A DNA stretch of 64,000 nucleotides from Laburnicola sp. R22_1 (taxonomy: Eukaryota; Ascomycota; Dothideomycetes; Pleosporales; Didymosphaeriaceae), in NCBI GenBank assembly GCA_014281115.1, contig JACONQ010000006.1:248001-312000 (forward strand), given 5' to 3'. Shown here piece after piece: positions 22,805 through 33,815 of this stretch (its first letter is position 1; each line of letters starts with the position of its first letter). Position numbers and translations under genes: made by a program. The notes beneath the pieces were generated by a model, which was not told the origin of the DNA, made no database searches, and worked only from the letters and a program-made list of their open reading frames with translations.

Positions 22805-25800
22805 ATGGCAGAATGGGGAAGGAAAGACCAATTCGAATTACGAGACTCGGAGATTGTCCTGCTCCAGAAGCTCAGAAAGCTGGAGGCTGGATCAGATGGG
22901 GATTTCAAAGAACAGGCCAGCAGATTGTTTGGTCATCCTGCGCCAAACTGCACGTAAAGTTGCGCTAATAGTCTGATAGGAAACACACTATAACCTTGCA
23001 TTGTTCTGTTAATGATCGTCTTCTCGACATTCATCCTGTTGACGCGGACAACGCTGTCTTCGACTGCGCTGAAGTGGGACGCGAATTACAGAAAAAGCTA
23101 CTCTCGGACGAATGGGCCGAGGAAGCAGGAGCATCTCTAAAAGACGATGGGGCGGGTGAAGGGCAGGACCTAAGGGTTGAAAGCGCAGCACTGCAGTCTA
23201 ATAAAACTGAGGTCGACGAAGAGCCTGAGCTTGCCGGTGCCTGGGAAGAAGTCTCTTCAGACGTGATCCCTGACTACGTCTCAAATGTTACATTCAGCAT
23301 ACCTGCGGAAGAATTAACACCCAAACGTCAAAAAGAGCTAGAAGAGCAGTTCCCCGGCGTCCTGATCCAGATCTGTCCTTCAAAGGAGTGTGGTTCCCAT
23401 GCTGCTATGGTCGAAAACCCCAACGGAGTAGACACAGCAGGATTGGAGCTCCACAAAGGCTTGCATTCAACGCTGCCCATTCAAACTACTATCGAGGCAC
23501 CCCGAGCTCCGAGGGCATTTCGGATAGCACGACAAGCGAATGATGAGATAGAAAGTCATCTGCTAGAGTTCGCAGAGTTCATGACCCAGTACCCGCCCAT
23601 TGGAGCATTCGAAGCCGATTATGATGATTCGGTACCCTGGTCTGAATTGTCCTCGCACAGGAAGTTCGATATTGCGCACGCTCGACTAATACAAAGCGGT
23701 CGCTATGGGGAGACGCGCGATCCCAGCAAACGTTGTACGAGGTGTCAAAAACGCGGTTACACTTGCAAGGTTTATCAACCTCGCTTTATTGAAAAGAGCA
23801 GGTACAGGGGATTGATAGTACTTGGCGGCGGGTGTCAAAATTGTAGGCTGCTTGGCGAGGCGTGCGAAATCCCACCAGGTTACGAAAGACTTGGCTCAGG
23901 AACAACCAGAAACTGTTCGAGCTTTGCTAAGCGTTTCGGTGCTACGAGAGAGTTCTCGGTGGATCGGTCGAGCGAGGCCACCGTTACAACACCAGAGCCG
24001 CCCAGACGAACGCCTACTTTAGCCACTCGGATGACCAAGGATGATACCCTGTCATATGCAGATATCGAAAACATCAATGACGATCTCCGCCTCGGCATGA
24101 ATCGCGTCGATGTGATTCATTCGATTTACGACAGTTGGTGTGTGCGTGGCAAAGGGAACAACATCCGTCGCTTCGATCCGCATCAGCATCATGAATTAAA
24201 GTATTACTATATCAATCTCGTGGATCTATACATCATCGCCCGCGAGAAGCAGCTCGCCGATTTGGAGTACGCAACCTTGCTCCAGTTCCAGGTTACCACC
24301 ATCAAGGAGGAATCGCCTAATATCGATGTATGCGTGATGAAGGCATTTCGCTATCTTCCAGAGCACTCTCCACTGTGTCGTTGGATGTCCATCTTCTTCT
24401 CCTCCGTTTGGGACATTCCAAGAAATGGCGATTACAGTCACCTCTGGGGAGAAAGCAAGAGTGCAGATCGGTTCCCTGTTGCTCTGGGCAAGTTCCTAGC
24501 CGGTGTTGAATCTGCACGGGACCCGTATAGATCTGAAGTGGGTAGTGAAGAGACGGTAATCGAGCGATTTTGTGAAGTCCATGAGCACGCCGTGGCCTCA
24601 GACAAGGAAGTCAGATGTAAACAAATGAGGAATCGCCATCTAGCATACAAATCACCAAAGTGGGTGTCGGGGGGAACGGTGGAGTACCACATCAGCAAGA
24701 AAAGAAAGATGAGCGAACTGGTTCGCCGCGGTAGGTGATTGAGCTTTCGGTAGTTGTTTTGTCTTACGCGTTCTTTAACAACTTGTCGTTGCGCGCTCAA
24801 TGTGTCTTCTTTCCATCTCACAGTCGCGACCACACCAGCGAGATACAGCACTATATATCGCTTTTAACCGAAGGAATTACGATACTCAACAACAGGCTCT
24901 CCGCAGATCACGCCGACTCCCATTGGCTCCATTCCTTTGGTTCTAACTGACCGCACTGAGATGTCGCTAATTGTTTAGATTCGTCTTCTAGCCCGAAAGT
25001 CACTCTCATATCAGTAATCCAATTTTCCACGTCACCACTAGAGGAAGAAGATGCAGAGCCTGTGAACCCCGTCAGCCCAGAGAGTGATGCTATTCAGTCG
25101 CTAGAGTTAGACGCAGCACCCCACGCGCAGCTGGACCATGCCCAGTCTCTTGAACGTGTCTCGTGGCGTTACACCCCATCAGCCCGCGTACAAAGCATGC
25201 ACAGCACCTGGGGTAAAACGGGTAGAATCCCGCCATCGACTCAACATGATCTGCCTCGACAAATTTCGACAGCATTCCCTCAACCTGGGCAAGGCAAAAC
25301 TGACGTCAGGTACGAGGATCTGTTAGACCTGTTCATCTATGCGAAGGAGCGACGTCCTAGTCCTAAGTTTAAAGATGCACTGTTGCGAGAGTGGAAAGAT
25401 GTTGGTGGTACTGTGGCAGCCGCGTTGCGTCGCAAGGCAGCTAGAGAACTGCCCGCAGAGCACGATCTGGTGCAGTACCTGGATAGTGGGCCAGAGCTTG
25501 AGGCTGTCGAGTTGGGAGCGGATTTGAGCGCTAGTGTGAACGGCGGGGCTAATGATGATAGTGACAACGACGACGACGACGACGACGACGACGATGATGA
25601 TGATGATGATGGAAATGACGATCCTGACTACAATAACGATAGTGACGACGAGGACGATGACGACGACAACAACACCCTCTATAGAGACCCAACACCAGAC
25701 CCCGAACGAATGTCGAGAAGGACTGCTTCGACATCCATGGCCGGTGCTACTCCCAGCGCGCCCCTCACCAACGCGAATCTCACAGACTCAAACACACCAC

Positions 25801-26189
25801 AACCCAGTGCAGTCTACAGCTCCAAATCGACAGACACCACTACTCGATCTTCCCTACTACGGGGGGGCACAAAGAGACAACAATCCCAACCAGATACCCC
25901 TACCCCATCAACCCCACGGGACAAACGCGCCTGCGCCACCACCACTACCAGACTTGCCCCTAGCGACGCCAGTATGAGACAGCCCAGCATGCCCCTCTCG
26001 TCTCGCCGTGCGGCATCCCACACGACGGCAGGGGGAGCAGGGACACCACGACGTCACAACAATGGCGAGCACGGCACGCCAGGACGGCGCAGCGCTCGGG
26101 CGAAAGCTGCGCCGCCGGGGTTTTTTAACGAGAAGCCTGCGAGGAGGAACTTTGGGGCGACGATGTGGGGTGGGTTTCCGACGGGGTGA
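22805..26189 (+). CDS. Large protein with split Cys6 zinc-cluster-like motif, BTB-tail-like segments and acidic tract
   Basis: The core exon is 22980-24730. A second intron, 24731-24978 (donor GTAGGT, branch-like CTAACTGAC and GCTAAT, acceptor TTTAG), joins it in frame to 24979-26189. A short first exon, 22805-22953, starts MAEWGRKDQ and also fits the frame, but its intron would be only 26 bases, so the 5' end is uncertain. The full model is 1,036 residues. Near the middle are C-x2-C-x6-C (RCTRCQKRGYTC) and, 25 residues on, CQNCRLLGEAC, resembling a Zn2Cys6 cluster with a long loop. After it, YYINLVDLYIIAREKQLADLEYA and AFRYLPEHSPLCRW resemble the region after the BTB core in fungal BTB proteins; YEDLLDLFIYAKERRPSP repeats that theme later. 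A run of 15 Asp follows. A nuclear or adaptor role is inference only. Confidence 0.6.
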
Positions 26190-27353
26190 ATGTTTGGGGT
26201 AGGGAGGCGTTGGGTGGCTGGATGTGGTTTTGGGGGGGCTGGATTGCGTAGGTGGGTTTGATGGGTGGTGGTGGTGGTGGATATTAAGGTACTTTTTTTA
26301 GGTTGGGAGGTTGGATGCTGGGGATTGTTGTTGAGTGGAGGAAGATATTTAACATTACGGCCTTGTTGCTATTAGGTACTAACTATAATATGTATTCTTA
26401 GCATTTCGTCGTCTTCTAATGCCGCTATATACCTCCCTCCTGGTCTAGGTATGCTGTGTATAGTATAAGTAAACTTTATATTAGGGCTAAGAGCTTATAG
26501 GTATTAGAGGTGTAAGTAAATTTAAACTATTATTATATTGTTAGGTAGTATTTAGGGTTAGTTTTTAATTAGAATTAGGTGCTGTACAATATACATAATA
26601 ACCTTCTATCTTAATCTACTTTAACCTTAAAGAAAAAAAGGGGTTAAAAAAGGTATTTGGCAAGCCGACCACTATTTTATATAGCCTAGGCTACCCCTAA
26701 GAAAGCAGGGTTTTTCATTAGCTACCTTAGCAATAGTCCTGTAGAATGGTCCTGTCCCAAGACGTCGCGGCAATGTTATAGGCAACTACGTCGGCATTCG
26801 CCATGGCCGCTTCGAAATATAGAAGAGAGATAGGAGATGTTTGGGGAAATAGATGCTGCAAGGCCAAGATATGTGTTTTTAAGCGTTTTTGGCCAGATTA
26901 CTCGGCCCCTTGCGGTCGTCGATTTTACTGCGTAAAAGGCCGTGCTACACACAGCCCACTTAGCTTAACAATTTCCCTTTCCTATCACAGCTGCTTTTCT
27001 TCGAGAACTCGACGATTTCGAATTACGTCACATACAATCAGACTGCGATCCTCAACGACTAAAACGTGCTTCAGCTAGCGTTACAACCAATATGTTATTG
27101 TTAGTGGAGGGGCCAAAAAAAATTTCGCGCGATATGGGGGCTCTGCTTTTTTGGTTATGTTATTTGGGATGAAAGCCTTTTTCGTTCTACCCCTAGGTAG
27201 ATAATTTAACAACACATATATAACTCTATATTATACTTTACTAGTAAGAGGAGCTATAGTAATATTAAAAGCTGCTTATAGTGTGCGCTAGCATGCCTCG
27301 AACAGACAACTACTATTTAGATAGCAACCTATCTAGTTTATTATAGTAAGTTC
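26190..27353. other. AT-rich gene-free block
   Basis: From about 26350 the sequence becomes AT-rich with frequent TA dinucleotides, unlike the flanking genes, then recovers near 26750. This composition is the usual mark of RIP in ascomycetes. It holds the second copy of the dispersed relic repeat (27077-27247). No gene is visible. Confidence 0.55.
27077..27247 (+). repeat. Dispersed repeat relic, copy 2
   Basis: Blocks 27077-27114 and 27223-27247 correspond to 8480-8517 and 8608-8634. This copy has T where the 8.5-kb copy has C in several places (AACATG versus AATATG, GTCAG versus GTTAG), as expected if it was exposed to RIP. It lies just upstream of the OPT transporter pseudogene. Confidence 0.6.
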
Positions 27354-28694
27354 TTGACTTTGCTATACTTATCAACGCTCACACACAATATAGATGGATT
27401 CGAAATCGATGTGCTTCAGCCAGAAGCGCTCAAGGAGCAAGGCATCCCGTATTTTGCTAAAACCTACGCGACCTTTCTCCTTACTAATAATCTTGCAATT
27501 ACGTTAACTATATCGCACCTACTTCTCTGGAATTGGGACGATATAAAGACTAGGTATGCTTTTCTCTACCTAAGCAACTTGCGAAAGATCTTTAATCCCA
27601 ACTCTTGGAAACCGGACTCCCACAAATCTCAGCCAAATTCTAATCTAAAAAACAATAGTAAGACTAACCCACACTATCAGCTTATACGCTGTTAACCAGA
27701 ATGTCTAAGTTGGTGGTACATTACCGTCTTAGGCGTTTCCGTTATAGTCGGCCTTTTTAGCATTTACGCCGCTAATTCGACCCTCCCATAGTATGGCTTC
27801 CTCATTAGCGTTGCCGTATCTGGCACCTTCATCCTCTTTTTCAGCGCTCAAGCGGCACTTACGGGCTATCAAGGGAACGTGCAGCCGCTAGTGCAGATGT
27901 TGGGGGGATATCTACACCCTAGTCAACCGCTAGCTAACATATACTTTACTCTTTTCGGGTACAACCCAGTCATCCAAGGCATCAGTCTAGTGTAAGATTT
28001 AAAATTCGGACAATATGCCAAAGCTCCGCCTCGCATAACCTTCACAGCACAAGTAGTTGGGACATTACTTAGTGCTGTTAACTACATAATGATGGTTCAG
28101 ATTACGACCAATCAGCGGGAAATCCTGTTTTCGATCCAAGGCACAAATATCTGGTCTGGACAGAATATCCAGCAATTTAACCCTCAGGTAAGCTCGCTCT
28201 ACTGCTATCTTTCAAAAGGCTAAACATATACACGAAAGGCTATCGCCTGGGGGGCCCTCGCAAAAGAAATGTTCTCTCCCGGCTCCCGGTACGTCGTCGT
28301 CCGCTTCGGGCTCCTTGCCGGCTTTCTTGTTCCTATCCCGCTCTTCTGCCTCCACCGGAGATTTCCCAGCCTCCGCATCTTCTCTAAGATCAACACCCCC
28401 ATCATACTCGCTTACGCCGGCTTCCTATCTGTCGGTATATCCAGCTCCATGCTTTCCTATTTCCTCATCGGCTTTGCCAGTCAATTCGGGCTACGCCGCT
28501 ACAAGCCAGGGTGGTTCGTCAAGTACAATTACGTGCTGGCAGCGGCGCTCGATAGAGGAACCCAGGTCCTAGTATTCCTTCTTACATATACCGTACCAAA
28601 ATATTGGGGCAATAACGCGGATGGAAACTTCGATTACTGTAGGAGAGACCCAGGTACTGCTGCGAATGCAGCGGGTCCGGTGGACACCGACTGA
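27354..28694 (+). pseudogene. Oligopeptide transporter (OPT family) pseudogene, 5'-truncated
   Basis: A long stretch of one frame is clearly OPT: FAKTYATFLLTNNLAITLTI, LWNWDDIK, SWWYITVLGVSVIVGLFSIY, QAALTGYQGNVQPLVQMLGG, FGYNPVIQGI, then ITTNQREILFSIQGTNIWSG. An intron (donor GTAAGC near 28189, acceptor AAAG before 28239) leads to AIAWGALAKEMF, NTPIILAYAGFLSVGIS and RRYKPGWFVKYNYVLAAALD. Three in-frame stops break it: TAA 27693-27695, TAG 27789-27791 (where the family has Trp) and TAA 27993-27995. The N-terminal third or more of a family of about 750-800 residues is absent. OPT proteins are proton-coupled importers of small peptides, siderophore-like or glutathione-type substrates. The TGG-to-TAG change fits RIP, and the gene sits next to AT-rich DNA. 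Confidence 0.88.
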
Positions 28695-29131
28695 GTCTTA
28701 TGCAGTCACACTATAGATAGCTTTGTGCACCCCGTTGTCACTCTAGGAGGGAGCAGTAGGCAAGCCCTGAAAATATACAAAGTACTGTTGCATCCAAGGA
28801 TATCACCATCATTGATGTTGTTCTCTAATCGATTAAGAAATATCGCTGGACATATACTGGCGCTGTGAGGCGCAACTAGCCAATTGACATTAAGCCATAA
28901 AGCTCAACCCTATTATTGGTTGGAGCCGAGCACAAACCGTGTTTCTTGGAGGCTATACCCAGAATACACGTCACCAAGAGGGCTCAAACTCGTGGGTGAT
29001 ATGGCACGCCTGATCGGTGTTCACTTGCGACCAGAATCAAGGAACAGTAACTCCATATATTGCAATTTTCCAATGCTAGCAGAGGCTAGGTATGCAAAGG
29101 CAGGCACGTGGTAAAACGGTGCTCTACCATA
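28695..29131. other. Intergenic gap
   Basis: Between the OPT pseudogene stop and the 3' end of the minus-strand secreted-protein gene; no feature seen. Confidence 0.45.
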
Positions 29132-29786
29132 TTAAAAGACGTAAAACATTCCCATGCCAGAGACCAATGCTAGTAGAGTTATACTGAACGCTCCAACACC
29201 TGACACGTCCGTCCGGGCTCCCAAACCTGGGCTTCCAGCTGCTTCCGTTGCTTGGCCCTGGGACGTCGCTGTAGCTGACACCGTCACTGGTTTCGTTGCT
29301 GACACGGTGATTTGCGAAACGAGAGCGGTGGCGGAGGGAGAGTAGGATGTGCTAGAAAAGGAGCAGGCCGACATGATATTGTCCATATCTACTCATTGGA
29401 GAACTTAGGGTTAGCCGTCATCGGCCCGTAACGTATCTAGAGTCACAAAGGGGAAATCACTTACCGTCCGTGGTCCCCTCTCCATTTTGTTGTATGCAAC
29501 TGGCGCAAAGCGCTGCGATAGAAGCTACGTCGAAGCTCTTGTTCTTGCAAATGCATTGAGCTTCGATGGCCTCATCCGGTTCTTCGCCGAGATCATCGGC
29601 GTCGTCATCCTCGTCGTTCTCGAGTTTGCCTGGATCGACGTCACAAGTGTTTGACAACTAAACAATCGGCTGGCAAATGGTTGTACAGGCGCTTGGTACA
29701 TAGGCAGCAGCAAGTTCTTCGGCAAAAGACGTAGAGACGAAGAGAATGCTCTGGAGGAGCGTAACTGATAAAGCGGAGAAGTGCAT
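29132..29786 (-). pseudogene. GPI-type secreted Cys-rich protein interrupted by a single stop codon
   Basis: The coding exons are 29786-29465 and 29388-29132 (donor GTAAGT, acceptor TAG), about 191 residues if read through. MHFSALSVTLLQSILFVSTSFA is a signal peptide. The mature part has CTTIC, then SNTCDVDPG, an acidic Asp/Glu tract, QCICKNKSFDVASIAALCASC, a Ser/Thr-rich stretch and a hydrophobic C-terminus (GVGAFSITLLALVSGMGMFYVF) typical of a GPI-anchor signal. The frame is identical on both sides of TAG 29658-29660 at codon 43, so the simplest reading is a nonsense change from CAG (Gln), a C-to-T in a CpA context. A TATAAATA-like element lies about 80 bases upstream. It could be a recent loss, a natural polymorphism or a read-through product. 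Confidence 0.7.
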
Positions 29787-30615
29787 GGCTTGAAAATTTG
29801 TATGATCCGGAGCTGGTAACAGGAGTTTCTTGATGAGAAGTACGTGGAAAAACATTGAACGCAGCCTTATTTATACATTCTTTCTGTTCCCCGGTTTGGA
29901 AACGTTTTTTGGGCAGTACGTTTGATGTCATGAAATCAAACTGATATGCTACAGTGGCGTCAAAATTCACGAACTCTGCCCAGAATATGCTAAGTCTTGC
30001 CGAGACCTGTCACGTCGTCTCCGCCAGTTCTGACCTCCTTAGCCAATGCGGTGCCCAATGGCTTGAGGCTATAAACCCATAGCGTCGCGACAACGTTTCT
30101 CCACCGTTGGGGGAGATTCCTAGTGGTGTCTCATGATTGGACGTTTCGCTGCACGCATGTATTAACCGAGCAAACGATTAAAGTTTAACAACCTGTTAAT
30201 AACTCGGTTTACATTTTTCTCCACACTTCCGGCCAAAGCGCACATGAAAATGCGCCAAAGCCGCTTGATAAGCTATTTTTGTTCCATGGTCGGAACTGTT
30301 TGATGAAGCGAGATATGTACGTACCTAGGTACCCTTGTTGTTTACTATACAGGTACATTGTATATTGAAGTCACAGGAGGAGGGGGCCTAACAACCAGCC
30401 TAGGCCTAGCGCAGGATGTGGAGTGGAGACCCAACCCCGCCCCCACCCTAGGTCGTCAGAAAGTTGGTTGTACGAGGGGTATGTTTAGGTACCGGCACGG
30501 CACAGTCACACGTGATGGGCACAGCATGCATATTCCTAACGCTATAGAGTAAAGCTTTGGAGAGGGAGTTGGTAGGCGTGTTGAAGATGGATAGTTCGAT
30601 TACTGATATACATAT

Positions 30616-30662
30616 CTCCGGGGCTAGCTCATATACCTAGGTACATACCTCCGGGGCTAGCT
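30616..30662. repeat. 14-bp direct repeat
   Basis: CTCCGGGGCTAGCT is at 30616-30629 and 30649-30662, separated by 19 bases that are themselves rich in TACCTAGGTAC-type sequence. It could be a local duplication or a small insertion footprint. Confidence 0.8.
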
Positions 30663-30873
30663 ACCTCGGTACATGTGGTATAGCAGTACGAGGGATCGTG
30701 CAGTCTACGGGGGCCTACAGCCCACATGGGTATAAAGTACATATACCTCTGCATCTCCCTGACCCGCCATGATGTCCACGCCTCGCAAAACATCGAACGA
30801 AGCTTAAAAAACAACATCGTTTGACCATACGTCACGTCACGCCACGCCACGAAACAACACACCACCCACCCTC

Positions 30874-30933
30874 ATTCATCCCATATTCGACCTTGGTTAG
30901 AATCTTAACACGACGAACATCTTCAATTCATCC
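30874..30933 (+). repeat. Short retroposed repeat, family A, copy 2, with 8-bp direct repeats
   Basis: ATTCATCC at 30874-30881 and 30926-30933 encloses a 44-base insert (30882-30925). The last 36 bases of the insert are identical to copy 1, and the eight before them (CATATTCG) share ATTCG with copy 3. The direct repeat is shorter than at the other two sites but again begins with AT at the constant end. Confidence 0.75.
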
Positions 30934-30955
30934 ATCCACCAACACGAACATCCAG

Positions 30956-31853
30956 ATGTCCCAACCGCCCACCCACCCACCCAAAATGCCCACCAACCCC
31001 AAACCCACCATCGTCCTCGTCCCAGGCTCCTTCGCCACCCCCGACCTCTACTCCCCCATCGTCACGCTCCTCCGCCAAAAAGGCCACCCAGCCCTCGCCA
31101 TCGGCCTCCCCTCGACGCAAAAACGCGCCGGCCTCCCGCCCGCCACCATGCAAGAAGACGCCACGCACATCCGCGCCGTAGCCGAGACGTTGCTCGCGCA
31201 GGGCAAAGACGTCGTCGTCGTGTGCCATAGCTACGGCGGGGTGCCGACGACGGAGGCGCTGGCGGGTGTGCCGGTGAAGCGGATTGTGTATTTGACGGCT
31301 GTGGCGCCGAGGGTGGGGGAGGCGCAGATGGATACGTTTGAGGGGGGTTTGGTGAGGGAGTTGGTGGAGGGTGCGGTTGTGAGTTTGATTTTTTTTTCTC
31401 TCTTTCCTCTCTTTCTTCGTCTTTTGCTTCGAGCAGGAAGGATTCCGTTACGCGTGAGGGAGTGAATGGTTGAGAGGACAAAGCTGACATGTGACGGAAA
31501 AGAATGGCTACATGCACATTACAGACGCTGCCGCGCTCGCCGGCGCCATCGGAAACGACCTCGCGTCATGGGAATATGCGTACGAGTGCGCGCTCAAGTT
31601 ATCGCATCACTCGGCTGTTTCCTTCACTGAGCCTTTGACAAAGGCAGGGTATAAAGACGTGCCTGTGAGCTATCTTCTCACGGAGAAGGATCTCATTATC
31701 CCGCCGTCGCTGCAGCAAAAGTATATCGACAATATAGAGGAGGCGCAGGGGAAGAAGATTGATGTGGTGAGGCAGAAGGACTGGGGGCATTGCCCGACTT
31801 GGAGTTTTCCGGAGGAGTTGGTCGAGGTTTTGGTGGGCGAGGCAGAGAAGTAG
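30956..31853 (+). CDS. Alpha/beta-hydrolase fold protein
   Basis: Exons 30956-31378 and 31503-31853 give 257 residues; the Met at 30986 is an alternative start. TIVLVPGSFATP is the oxyanion-hole strand, VVVVCHSYGGVP carries the nucleophile Ser92, SYLLTEKDLIIPPSLQ the acid Asp and DWGHCPTW the His, so the catalytic triad is complete. The overall pattern matches the small AB_hydrolase_6-type esterases common in fungi. The substrate cannot be predicted; there is no signal peptide. The intron is 124 bases with a GTGAGT donor. Family A copy 2 lies immediately upstream in the presumed leader. Confidence 0.85.
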
Positions 31854-33815
31854 ATGGGGGTGGGGATGGGGAGTGGTGGTGGGTTGGTACTTGTGATGAT
31901 GAGATATGAATGGTGGAGTAAATTGAGGCAAAGATTACTGCTTTGACGTGAGCTATCGTTTCAAAACAGAGGAATCGATGTTATTAGGCCAGGGAAATCG
32001 CTACTTAGTCACTGTAGAGCCTTGCTTCTTAGGTGATCACACTGTGTGGCTGGAAACTTTTGGTTCCTTGATCAATATAAGCACATGCTTGATTGAACCC
32101 TAAGGAAAATTACCCCAAGATACGAAATACTCGTGCAATGCACGACTGTGCGATAGCCCAAGGTGGGTCAGGCATGACTGATAGGTCCTCTGAAGTCGTT
32201 GAGTCGCCTGTGTTTCGAGATGGTAGGATAGACATCACGTCTACCAGACGCGCCATAAGTTGAAAGCAGAGACATTGCCTAAAGCAACCGTCGAGAGAGT
32301 CAAGAAGAGCGAAGAGAGAGCACAGCATTTGGGGACGGTAAACAGGCCCCAAACATGGTGTTGTTCAAACACGATGCTTGGCCTCCGTTAGTACCCGCCC
32401 TATACGGGTATCTCACCAGTAGGTGACGCAACCTCTGTAAGAATACGAGGCGGGAGCTGATCCTTCAACGTACAGTTACCGGTACCGCGCAGGCGGATCG
32501 CAGCAGCTAATAACAAGGAGACCATATCCTACATGTCCACACGACCTGCCGCCCAGGCACTTTATTCGGCAATTAACGAGAGTGATGAAGGCAAAAGACA
32601 TGGCAAGTGAGGGAGAAAGAACGAAATGGCTGTAGACGATCCACCTACCACGTGGTGTATCGATCGGAGGCCTTTCTAGAGGGTGTGACGTCGGACAGAC
32701 TGTTGAAGCCTCCCATCTCAGTCAGATACGCTGTCACGAGTAGCCTGGCGTCCGACCGCGTGCGATTGGCGCTTGGCTACTAGTATCTATTCGCAATACT
32801 AACCCATTAAACGAAAAGCCTTACTCTGTAGCTAGTTTTCGTGACCCTTTCGACATGCAAAGAATAATGGGGCAGCCGGCTAAGGCTTGGGCTGGGGTCA
32901 TCAGAGTGCCACAAACTCGCTAAGATGTTAGCTGCCCGCACCGTTTTCCGTAGTTTACTGTTTTCCAAATTGCGGTTCATGCGGCCGGTGGGAAGCGTCC
33001 AGGAGAGGGCTCTCGAGAACAATAACGAGCACATGCGCGTGGAGCCAGGTGGTCGTATGTGGCGCCATGCGTCCTCGACCCCGGCAATTCGGGTTCCCGG
33101 CCTTGCAGCAAGTCCACTCCTCGAGCTCCCGTCGACGCTGACACTGTAGTCTAGCACCCAGGTCTGTGGTTGTTGGGGCTAGGCCCTCGGCGCTTCGGCG
33201 TCCCCAGCCCCAGCCCCAGCGACGACCTTGACACGTACCGGCACCATGCTGAGCTCCGGTGTGAGTGGTGCTGGCAGTCTTCATCCAGGGAGCATTCGGG
33301 CCGAGGCTTCATTCAGTACGGCAGCGCGGGACGACTGGAGGCTGGGGTGCATGGCCTCATATATGGCGGGAAAAGTGCCGGGTGAAAGTGAGGGCGGGCA
33401 ACGCGGCGAGGCAGCTTTGGTGGTATCGCTGCAGACAGCGCGAACAGTATACAGTAGGGGTTCCCGCGCTCGGGTGAGGGTGTAGCAGTGAGCTTGACGT
33501 GAGTGCGGCTATTCGCGACGGCTGAGGGCTGCGACGACCGACTTCGTTAGCACAACAGTGCCACACACTGCAATATCCGCTGCTAGTGCCATGGCTCATC
33601 ATCAGGCACATCCCGGTCGCAATCTGGGTCAAGACCACAGACCACAGCGCAACTCCTCACGTTGCCTGCGCCGCCGGCTCTGCTCCTTTCCTCCTCCCCC
33701 TTCCTACTACTGTCGAGCTCTGCGGCAGCGCCATGAGGAGCGGTGATGCTCGCCGTCGTCGTCGTGGCTGAGAGGCTCTTGTATCGCCACTCGCGCCGCT
33801 TAGTAAACACCCTCG
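31854..33815. other. Gene-free stretch
   Basis: Nearly 2 kb without a supportable gene. Several frames are open for 70-115 codons on both strands at 32.8-33.8 kb, but none has a domain or plausible splice partner. CG-rich sequence just before 33816 is probably the promoter and leader of the next gene. Confidence 0.45.

Larger units (their letters stand above)
29787..30955. other. Intergenic, with short repeats
   Basis: No gene is supported. The stretch holds a 14-bp direct repeat (30616-30662) and family A copy 2 (30874-30933), which ends 22 bases before the alpha/beta-hydrolase start codon. Motifs of the type GTACCTAGGTAC occur near 30322 and 30634. Confidence 0.5.

Noticed and set aside
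32807..33157. 116-codon minus-strand open frame
   Set aside because: No motif, plus-strand frames equally open, no start or splice context supporting it.
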